5,170 bases of DNA from the NCBI GenBank assembly GCA_955652195.1, contig CATPBC010000441.1, positions 1 through 5,170 on the forward strand. Reading direction: 5' to 3'. Of the stretch, positions 1 to 5,170 are shown piece by piece; position 1 is the stretch's first letter; each line of letters starts with the position of its first letter. The stretch comes from an uncultured Xanthobacteraceae bacterium. GTDB lineage: Bacteria > Pseudomonadota > Alphaproteobacteria > Rhizobiales > Xanthobacteraceae. A program made the translations under genes and the position numbers. A model generated the notes under the pieces. That model was given only the letters and a program-made list of their open reading frames with translations. It ran no database searches and was not told the origin of the DNA.

Positions 1-94
1 GAAATAGCGCTGCCGCCGTGCGCGTGATGGTCAGGAGACCACGAACGCCTGTGACTATACGGTCAAGCACGGGTGAGTCTCTAAAGTGTAATGC
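1..94. other. Intergenic sequence with no assignable gene
   Basis: I see no recognisable protein, RNA or promoter here. One plus-strand frame is open from the left edge to a stop at 120-122 (about 39 codons), so the tail of a plus-strand gene cannot be excluded. Its translation is basic and unlike any family I recognise, and it would run into the hairpin at 95-129. It is more likely non-coding. Confidence 0.35.
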
Positions 95-129
95 AAAACG
101 GACCGGCGCTTTAGAACTTTAAATCGCCG
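95..129 (-). terminator. Candidate transcription terminator after the DctP pair
   Basis: Read on the minus strand, CGGCG (125-129) pairs with CGCCG (104-108). After one A-G mismatch, TTTA (120-123) pairs with TAAA (110-113), closing a six-base loop (114-119). Four T residues (95-98) follow the stem after five other bases. The site starts 26 bp past the stop codon of copy A, where a terminator is expected. The T-run is short and displaced, so the terminator may be weak or Rho-assisted. Confidence 0.4.
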
Positions 130-154
130 CGCTCGAACGCAATCCGCACCTGGT

Positions 155-1195
155 TCACTGCGTCGCCCCCTGCGCGGTCCGTTTGGCCGCCTCCGCTACA
201 ATCTCGTAAGCAACGTGGAGCGCAGGTTTGGGCTTTGACACGTCCTCGCCGACGCTGGCGATGGTCTGCATGAACTTCGCTTGATCCGCCGGCGAAAGGC
301 TAATCAGTTCGCCGCCACCGGCAGTCCATGTTTCGCGCGCCTTGTTGAACAGTGCGAGCGCAACCGGATTGATCGCCACGGTCTCGGCGGCGGCGTCTTT
401 GTCGATGATCTTCTGCAAGTCGGGCGGCAATGAATCGTACCAAGTCTTGCTGATCTCGACCATCAGGAAGATCGAGGGCTGGTTGATCTCCGTGATGTAT
501 TTTGCGGCATCCTGATAGTGAAAAGCGGAGAACACGGTGATGCCGGCAATCGCGCCGTCGATCGCGCCCTGCTGGAGCGCGGGCAGGACGTCGCCAAGCG
601 TCATCGCGACCGGCGTCGCGCCCAACCGCTTGAGCGCTTCAGATTGGAAGTCGGACGCGAATATGCGGATCTTCTTGCCCTTGAAATCCGACAAATTTCG
701 CATCGCCGCCTTTGACGCGAGCGAATCCGGTTGCACAATGAACATTCCCGCGCCGTGCAGTCCCTTGTTGGCGCCAAGGCCGAGCATGAGCTTGAGCACT
801 GCCGGATCCGCGGCGAGGCGTTGGCCATGCTCCAGTGAGTTAACCAGGCCTGGCGCGGCTATGACTTCGAAGCGTTCATCGACCCCGACAAAAAACTCCG
901 GCGGAACAACCGCAACCTGGATGGCGCCGAACTGCACGCCTTCAATCTGTCGCGGGATCGAGCCCAATTGGCTCGCCGGATAAACCTCGCCTTTGATTCT
1001 GCCGCCCGAGTCGCGCTCGACCGCGGCGGCAAAATTCTTAGCGAGCAGGTGCGGACCGTCGTTGATGGTCGGTGTCGTTATTTTCATAACGTAGGTTTTT
1101 TCTTGCGCGTGCGCCGCGCTCAGAGCAAAGGCGATCGACAGCACAAAACCGCCCGCGATGGCTCGCCTCAGGCGATCCCGCTCTAACAAGCGCAT
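155..1195 (-). CDS. TRAP transporter solute-binding protein, DctP family (copy A)
   Basis: Periplasmic solute-binding protein of a tripartite ATP-independent (TRAP) transporter, 346 residues, a normal length for DctP (Pfam family DctP). Residues 1-30 form a Sec signal peptide: a basic start with RLRR, a hydrophobic stretch, and a likely cut after AHA (residue 30). The mature part opens with a YVMKI strand, then DSGGRIKGEVYP and QLGS, as in this family. The GKKIR motif (172-177) holds R177, which aligns with the arginine that binds the substrate carboxylate in characterised DctP proteins. The following GATPVAMTLGDVLPALQQG and IDGA segment is also typical. The ATG has a strong ribosome binding site 5 bases upstream. 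It lies 50 bp after copy B on the same strand and is about 63% identical to it. No DctQ or DctM gene is visible, so partner and substrate are unknown. The family call is firm; a substrate would be a guess. Confidence 0.93.
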   Translation of the reverse strand: MRLLERDRLRRAIAGGFVLSIAFALSAAHAQEKTYVMKITTPTINDGPHLLAKNFAAAVERDSGGRIKGEVYPASQLGSIPRQIEGVQFGAIQVAVVPPEFFVGVDERFEVIAAPGLVNSLEHGQRLAADPAVLKLMLGLGANKGLHGAGMFIVQPDSLASKAAMRNLSDFKGKKIRIFASDFQSEALKRLGATPVAMTLGDVLPALQQGAIDGAIAGITVFSAFHYQDAAKYITEINQPSIFLMVEISKTWYDSLPPDLQKIIDKDAAAETVAINPVALALFNKARETWTAGGGELISLSPADQAKFMQTIASVGEDVSKPKPALHVAYEIVAEAAKRTAQGATQ

Positions 1196-1200
1196 AGGTT

Positions 1201-1210
1201 CCTCCCCTCC
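1201..1210 (-). promoter_or_regulatory. Ribosome binding site of DctP copy A
   Basis: The minus strand reads GGAGGGGAGG here, followed by AACCT and the ATG at 1195. The GGAGG nearest the start is 5 bases from it, an optimal distance. This fixes the start of copy A. It contrasts with copy B and the dehydratase, which have no clear Shine-Dalgarno sequence. Confidence 0.8.
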
Positions 1211-1245
1211 GTCACTTCCCGGCTGATCGAGCGTAAGAGACCGCC

Positions 1246-2271
1246 CTAACGGGTCCGCCGCGCCGCGTCGCTGATAATATGATAGGCGGCACGAAGCTCT
1301 GGTTTAGTCGCGGAGACATCTTCCCCGACGCTTGCCAGCGCATTTATCATCGCCGACTGTTCCTCCGGCGGCAAGCTAATCACTTCGCCACCGCCGGACA
1401 TCCAGTCCTGCCGCGCCTTGGCGTTGAAATCGACCACCGACGAGTTGATCCTCACCGACTCCGCGCTTGCTGCTCTGTCAACGATATCCCGCAAATCCGC
1501 CGGCAAGCCGTCGTACCATTTTTTGCTGAGTTCGACGATCCCAAAGATAACGGGTTGGCCGATCTCGGTAACATATTTCGCCGCATCCTGATAATGCATC
1601 GTTGCAAAAACTGTGGTGCCGGCGATCGCGCCGTCGAGGACATTATCCTGCAATGCCGGCAACACTTCAGCCAGTGTCATCGGTTTTGGCGTAGCACCGA
1701 GCCGCTGCAGCGCCTCCTTCTGGAATTGCGAAGCGAAAATTCGAATCTTTTTGCCCTTGAAATCATCGAGATGACGAATGGGCTTTATGGCGACCACAGC
1801 GGACGGCGCGACCATGAACAGTCCGACGCCATGCAGTCCTTTGTCCGCGCCGAGCCCGAGCATCACCTGCTTGACGGCCGGATCGGCGGCCATGCGTTGT
1901 CCGTTCGTCGTCGAGTTGACGAGACCTGGAGCCGCTAGCAGCTCGAAACGTTCATCAATACCGACCAGAAATTCGGGCGGCACGACGATGCATTGGATCG
2001 CGCCGAACTGGACACCTTCGGCTTGGCGCTGGGTCGAACCCAATTGGCTGCCCGGGTAAACCTCGACTTTGATGCGGCCTCCTGAATCTTTTTCAAGCGT
2101 GGCCGCATAGCTTTTGGCAAATTGGTGCAACCCGTCGTTCAAGGTGGCGAGCGCTATTTTCATGACATAGGGCTTGTCCTCCGTGGCGAACGCCGCGGCG
2201 CTCGCCGCCAGCGAGATCAAGAGCGCAGCGATCAACCTGCGCACTGCGGCTTTTCCTTTGGTGGCAAACAT
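1246..2271 (-). CDS. TRAP transporter solute-binding protein, DctP family (copy B)
   Basis: Second DctP-type periplasmic binding protein, 341 residues from the ATG at 2271. Residues 1-29 form a signal peptide: KGK and RR at the start, then a Leu/Ala core ending in AFA. The mature part carries YVMKI, DSGGRIKVEVYP, QLGS, VVPPEF, GKKIR with R177 (aligned with the carboxylate-binding arginine), EVLPALQ and LDGAIAG. The frame is open further upstream to a GTG at 2328 that overlaps the TGA of the dehydratase gene. That start would add 19 residues containing five prolines in a row ahead of the basic signal-peptide start, which is unlikely. From the ATG at 2271 the protein aligns residue for residue with copy A, including the signal peptide length, so I prefer it. 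Neither start has a good Shine-Dalgarno sequence, so translation may depend partly on coupling with the upstream gene. Its substrate is unknown. Confidence 0.92.
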   Translation of the reverse strand: MFATKGKAAVRRLIAALLISLAASAAAFATEDKPYVMKIALATLNDGLHQFAKSYAATLEKDSGGRIKVEVYPGSQLGSTQRQAEGVQFGAIQCIVVPPEFLVGIDERFELLAAPGLVNSTTNGQRMAADPAVKQVMLGLGADKGLHGVGLFMVAPSAVVAIKPIRHLDDFKGKKIRIFASQFQKEALQRLGATPKPMTLAEVLPALQDNVLDGAIAGTTVFATMHYQDAAKYVTEIGQPVIFGIVELSKKWYDGLPADLRDIVDRAASAESVRINSSVVDFNAKARQDWMSGGGEVISLPPEEQSAMINALASVGEDVSATKPELRAAYHIISDAARRTR

Positions 2272-2324
2272 AAGTATCTGTGACCGCTGCCGAGTCGGTG
2301 GCGGTGGCGGCCTACCGCCTGTGA

Positions 2325-4262
2325 TCACTGCTTGGCCGGTTCCATTGCGGCGGCAAAATTCGGCACTGCATCGCGCAACACACCGTAGATTGCAGCACGC
2401 TCGCCAGCGTGCAGATCAAGTTTGAGTTTAGCGATCCAGCTCTCAACCATTTCGACAGAAGGGCAAACTGGGGCGGCGGCGACCACGCCTTCGATTCCGA
2501 TTTCGGAAGTTGGCTCCTCGTGCGCGAATAGAATTTCGTTCAGCCGTTCGCCCGGTCGAATGCCAGTGAAAACGATATCGACATCCCGGCCCGGCTCGAG
2601 GCCGCTAAGGCGAATCATCCGTTCTGCAAGATCGACGATTTTGACAGGCTGACCCATGTTCAGCACGTAAACGGACGTGCTCGAATGCGCCGTGTCGAGC
2701 GCGTGGCTCGCCGCGGTTATGACGAGGTCGCAAGCTTCGCGGATCGTCATAAAATAACGCACCATATCCGGATGCGTCACCGTGACTGGCCCGCCCGCCT
2801 CGATCTGAGCCTTGAATTTCGGCACGACCGAGCCATTGGAGGCCAGCACGTTGCCGAATCGCACCGCGATCATGCGCGTCGGCGGTCTGCCGCCGTTGGT
2901 GCGGTTGGCGCCCTTGCCGTCTCCATCCAGGGCCTGACAATACATTTCTGCAAGCCGCTTGGTCGCGCCCAGCACCGAGACCGGATCGATCGCCTTATCG
3001 GTCGAGATCATCACCATCGCCTCAGCCCCGGCGCTGCGCGCGGCGTCAGCGACGTTGACCGAGCCAAACACGTTGGTCTTGATGCCCTCCTCCCAATCGC
3101 GCTCCAGAAGCGGTACGTGTTTGAGCGCGGCGGCATGGAAAACAAGATTAGGCTTGCAATCGGCGATCAGTTTAAAGATTCGATCGCGATCGCGGATATC
3201 GGCGATGCGTCCGTCAATTATCGTGTCGCTCGATTTGACCGCCAATCGCTCGAGGACTGCGTGCAATGCCGGTTCTGAATTCTCGACGACCAGCAATCTT
3301 CCTACGCCAAAATTGACGACCCGATCGCAAATTTCGGAGCCGATCGACCCGCCGCCGCCGGTGACCACTATCGTTTTGCCGCGAATAAAATGTTCAAGGC
3401 GGCGATAATCGATTTTCACGCTCGGCCGCAGCAGCAGATCCTCGACATTGATCGGCGTCAGGCGCAAAGCCTCGTCGCCGCCGCCGAGCGAGGGCATGCG
3501 GCTGGCGGCAAGGCCGAGGCGGCGCGCCAACATGAGCATGGTTTCCGGATGCAGTTCCGGCTCAAGCGCGCTCGGCGTGAGAACCAAGCGACTGACGCTG
3601 ATGCCTTCCGATCGCAAGCCAACGATGACCGATTCCAGATCTGTGAGAAAACCGCGCACCGGCACGTCGCGCAGCGCTTGGTCCTGGTCGGCCGAAGATG
3701 GTGAAAGAATCCCAACCGGTAGGACATTCTTCACGGCACCGCTCTCGATCGCGCGTAGCAGCACCTCCGCGTCCGCGGCGCGGCCAGCGATCAGCGTCGG
3801 CATGGCATCCGGGCCTTTGACGTGCTGCTGTGTTCGCGAAAGCCTGAACAGCCGATATGCGATCCGCGGCCCGCCCAAGAAGAACATCTGCAGGAACCAA
3901 TAGAGCGCGATCGTGATTTTGCCGAAGAAGAACGTCCCAAACAGTGTCGGATACAAAAGCACATAATCGAGCACGAGCAGCGAAATCGCGAGAACCGTGA
4001 CCGCCTGGAAAATGTTGCGTAGGTCCGGCAGCGAAGCGAAGCGCCACTTCGCCATGTAGAGGTGGAAATACCAGTAGATCATTCCGGCATAGACGACGTA
4101 GCAAGGCAGGATAAAAATGAGCCAGGAATAGCGTTCCTCCAGTCCGCCGTTCTGCCCATTCTCGAAGCGGATATAAAGCGTCGCCGCCATCGCCAGCACG
4201 GTGACGACGAGATCGTGCAGGACGATCAGAACGCGCCGCGGATTACGCAAAAATCCCCTCAT
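2325..4262 (-). CDS. Membrane-anchored nucleotide-sugar 4,6-dehydratase, WbpM/CapD/FlaA1 family
   Basis: Large polysaccharide-biosynthesis dehydratase/epimerase, 645 residues from the ATG at 4262 (WbpM is 665). Family members remove water from UDP-GlcNAc or a related sugar to give a 4-keto-6-deoxy intermediate for O-antigen, capsule or glycan sugars. Four membrane helices lie near residues 10-31, 47-69, 85-104 and 116-138. A first Rossmann-like domain (from about 155) follows, then a cytoplasmic SDR domain (about 290-590). That domain has the NAD(P)-binding TGGGGSIGSE (301-310), HAAALKHVP (376-384), the STDK motif (S420-K423), GATK with K435, RFGNVLASNGSV (from 468) and GIRPGER (567-573). The usual catalytic Tyr, or Met in WbpM, is Leu431 here. 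The frame is open to a GTG at 4280; the ATG is preferred because a perfect TATAAT lies just before it and the membrane helix starts soon after. Dehydratase is likelier than epimerase, but the substrate is inferred. Confidence 0.92.
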   Translation of the reverse strand: MRGFLRNPRRVLIVLHDLVVTVLAMAATLYIRFENGQNGGLEERYSWLIFILPCYVVYAGMIYWYFHLYMAKWRFASLPDLRNIFQAVTVLAISLLVLDYVLLYPTLFGTFFFGKITIALYWFLQMFFLGGPRIAYRLFRLSRTQQHVKGPDAMPTLIAGRAADAEVLLRAIESGAVKNVLPVGILSPSSADQDQALRDVPVRGFLTDLESVIVGLRSEGISVSRLVLTPSALEPELHPETMLMLARRLGLAASRMPSLGGGDEALRLTPINVEDLLLRPSVKIDYRRLEHFIRGKTIVVTGGGGSIGSEICDRVVNFGVGRLLVVENSEPALHAVLERLAVKSSDTIIDGRIADIRDRDRIFKLIADCKPNLVFHAAALKHVPLLERDWEEGIKTNVFGSVNVADAARSAGAEAMVMISTDKAIDPVSVLGATKRLAEMYCQALDGDGKGANRTNGGRPPTRMIAVRFGNVLASNGSVVPKFKAQIEAGGPVTVTHPDMVRYFMTIREACDLVITAASHALDTAHSSTSVYVLNMGQPVKIVDLAERMIRLSGLEPGRDVDIVFTGIRPGERLNEILFAHEEPTSEIGIEGVVAAAPVCPSVEMVESWIAKLKLDLHAGERAAIYGVLRDAVPNFAAAMEPAKQ

Positions 4263-4268
4263 GTCGGC

Positions 4269-4274
4269 ATTATA
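4269..4274 (-). promoter_or_regulatory. Candidate -10 box upstream of the dehydratase gene
   Basis: The minus strand reads TATAAT, preceded by C (the alphaproteobacterial -10 is often CTATAT-like). Six bases (GCCGAC) separate it from the ATG at 4262, so a transcript would start about at the A of that ATG and be leaderless. The matching -35 region (about 4292-4297) reads TTTTCT, a weak match to TTGACA. The spacer holds a small inverted repeat, CGCC-GCAC-GGCG. There is no Shine-Dalgarno sequence for either possible start, which fits a leaderless message. A perfect hexamer can occur by chance, so this is tentative. Confidence 0.4.
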
Positions 4275-4340
4275 GCCCACGCCGTGCGGCGAGAAAAAAC
4301 GTTATTCCGAGGCTCTCTAGAGTGAATGCGATATCGGCTT

Positions 4341-4436
4341 TTCGTTTACGCATGATCTTTGCGACCTGCCTTCGGCCGCCGAAACATCGAACGGAGGAAC
4401 AAAGGACTGGCACTTTCGGGAATGTGCTTTAGCAGC
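4341..4436. repeat. Possible degenerate rhizobial intergenic palindromic repeat
   Basis: The spacer between the epimerase and dehydratase genes contains CGCATGATCTTT at 4349-4360 and CACTTTCGGGAATGTGCTTT at 4411-4430. These resemble, from memory, the two arms of palindromic elements found between many genes of Bradyrhizobium and relatives. Two small hairpins lie inside: TTCGG-CCG-CCGAA (4371-4383) and GCAC-N10-GTGC (4410-4413 with 4424-4427). The last arm runs over the stop codon of the epimerase gene. There is no T-run after either hairpin, so they are poor intrinsic terminators. Only one copy is present in the window, so repetition is not demonstrated. Confidence 0.3.
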
Positions 4437-5170
4437 GATGATATTGACGGAACCAGGCAACGAAGTTACGCACCCCATCCTCGATCGAGGTCGCGGGGCG
4501 AAAACCGACATCGCGCATTAGATCGTCGACATCGGCGCAGGTTTCCGGCACGTCTCCGGCCTGCATCGGCGCGTGCTCGACTTTCGCCTTGCGCCCAAGC
4601 GCTTGCTCCAGTAGCGCGACGACGCGCGGGACTTCGACAGTGCGATTATTGCCGATATTGTAAATTCGCCACGGCGCGGCGCTTGTTGCTGGATCCAATT
4701 TACCGTCCGACGGCGTTTCGTTTTTTTTTGGTATTTTTGCAATGACCCGCTCGACCGCTTCGGTGACGTCGTCGATATAGGTGAAATCGCGCCGCATGCG
4801 GCCTTGATTGAACAGCCTGATCGGTTGGCCCTCGACGATAGCCTTGGCGAAGATGTACATCGCCATATCGGGGCGTCCCCATGGACCGTAAACGGTGAAA
4901 AAACGCAAGCCGGTCGCCGGCAATCCGTAAAGGTGGCTGTAGGCATGCGCCATCAATTCGTTGGCCTTTTTGGTCGCGGCATAGAGGCTAATCGGATGAT
5001 CGACATTGTCGTGCACCGAAAATGGGAGATGCGTGTTGGCGCCATAGACCGAGCTCGAAGAAGCTAAGACAAGATGACCGGTGCTGCGATGGCGGCAACC
5101 TTCGAGATCATTGAGAAAACCGCTGAGATTGGCATCGAGATAAGCGTGCGGATTTTGCAGTGAGTAGCGA
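4429..5170 (-). CDS. UDP-glucuronate 4-epimerase-like NAD-dependent epimerase, N-terminus cut by window edge
   Basis: Partial gene: the frame stays open from the TAA at 4429 to the right edge, giving 246 residues. About 90 N-terminal residues with the NAD-binding GxxGxxG are missing when compared with the usual 335-340. The visible part starts RYSLQNPHAYLDANLSGFLN, a signature of the family that converts UDP-glucuronate to UDP-galacturonate. It is an extended SDR: the catalytic Ser lies in SSSSVYG (5041-5061), and Tyr and Lys lie in YAATK (4969-4983). The substrate-side motifs FFTVYGPWGRPDMA, DFTYIDDV and YNIGNN follow. A GTG at 5016 could be read as a start but lies in the middle of the conserved active-site region, so it is not the real start. 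UDP-galacturonate would feed O-antigen, capsule or exopolysaccharide. Other UDP-sugar 4-epimerases remain possible. The coding run contains nine A residues (4721-4729). Confidence 0.92.
   Translation of the reverse strand, partial: RYSLQNPHAYLDANLSGFLNDLEGCRHRSTGHLVLASSSSVYGANTHLPFSVHDNVDHPISLYAATKKANELMAHAYSHLYGLPATGLRFFTVYGPWGRPDMAMYIFAKAIVEGQPIRLFNQGRMRRDFTYIDDVTEAVERVIAKIPKKNETPSDGKLDPATSAAPWRIYNIGNNRTVEVPRVVALLEQALGRKAKVEHAPMQAGDVPETCADVDDLMRDVGFRPATSIEDGVRNFVAWFRQYHRC

Noticed and set aside
1109..1195. Twin-arginine (Tat) signal in DctP copy A, with RR also in copy B
   Set aside because: Neither protein has the S/T-R-R-x-F-L-K pattern; the paired arginines fit an ordinary basic start of a Sec signal peptide.
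1279..1938. Plus-strand open frame of 219 codons opposite DctP copy B
   Set aside because: It lies wholly antisense to a well-supported gene, its translation is rich in His, Arg and Cys with no family resemblance, and such frames are common opposite GC-rich genes.
2685..3278. Plus-strand open frame of 197 codons opposite the dehydratase gene
   Set aside because: It is antisense to the conserved SDR domain, has no recognisable motif, and the amino-acid conservation on the minus strand explains the sequence.
3562..4104. Alternative minus-strand frame of 180 codons inside the dehydratase gene
   Set aside because: It is out of frame with a strongly conserved membrane and Rossmann region, and its Arg/Ala-rich translation is typical of a shadow frame.
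4280..4299. Hairpin CGCCGTGCGGCG next to a six-base A/T run as an intrinsic terminator
   Set aside because: In the direction of transcription the T-run comes before the hairpin, which is the wrong order for an intrinsic terminator.
4371..4383. Hairpin TTCGG-CCG-CCGAA as a terminator of the epimerase gene
   Set aside because: The stem has five pairs and no T-run follows on the minus strand.
4317..4511. Small minus-strand open frame covering the spacer and the epimerase end
   Set aside because: It overlaps the epimerase C-terminus in another frame, has no clear ribosome binding site, and its translation looks random.

Overview
The window looks like a chromosomal segment of a GC-rich alphaproteobacterium, most likely of the order Rhizobiales (Hyphomicrobiales). 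This is inferred from codon use, from the type of TRAP solute-binding proteins present, and from an intergenic stretch around 4341-4436 that resembles the degenerate palindromic sequences common between rhizobial genes. I cannot name a genus. All four protein genes lie on the minus strand, so they read from right to left.

In transcription order, the window holds these parts. (1) The C-terminal three quarters of an NAD-dependent nucleotide-sugar epimerase of the UDP-glucuronate 4-epimerase type (4429 to the right edge, N-terminus missing). (2) A 148-197 bp spacer, depending on which start is used downstream, with a short hairpin, a repeat-like stretch and a perfect TATAAT box. (3) A large membrane-anchored nucleotide-sugar 4,6-dehydratase of the WbpM/CapD/FlaA1 family (2325-4262). 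(4) Two tandem periplasmic solute-binding proteins of the TRAP-transporter DctP family (1246-2271 and 155-1195). They are about 63% identical by hand count and align without a gap. (5) A hairpin that may be a terminator (95-129), then about 94 bp with nothing I can assign.

The first two genes fit a surface-polysaccharide locus (O-antigen, capsule or exopolysaccharide). The epimerase would supply UDP-galacturonate, and the dehydratase would start the route from UDP-GlcNAc to 6-deoxy or amino-deoxy sugars. The two DctP proteins are normally the periplasmic receptors of secondary transporters for organic acids or sugar acids. Here they follow the dehydratase closely, yet no DctQ or DctM membrane subunit is in the window. 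Whether they bind sugar acids linked to the polysaccharide, or merely sit beside it, cannot be decided from this sequence.

I see no RNA genes, CRISPR array, insertion sequence or phage gene. The points worth following up are the orphan duplicated DctP pair, the Leu at the usual Tyr/Met position of the dehydratase active site, a possible leaderless promoter, and an A9 slippery run inside the epimerase gene.
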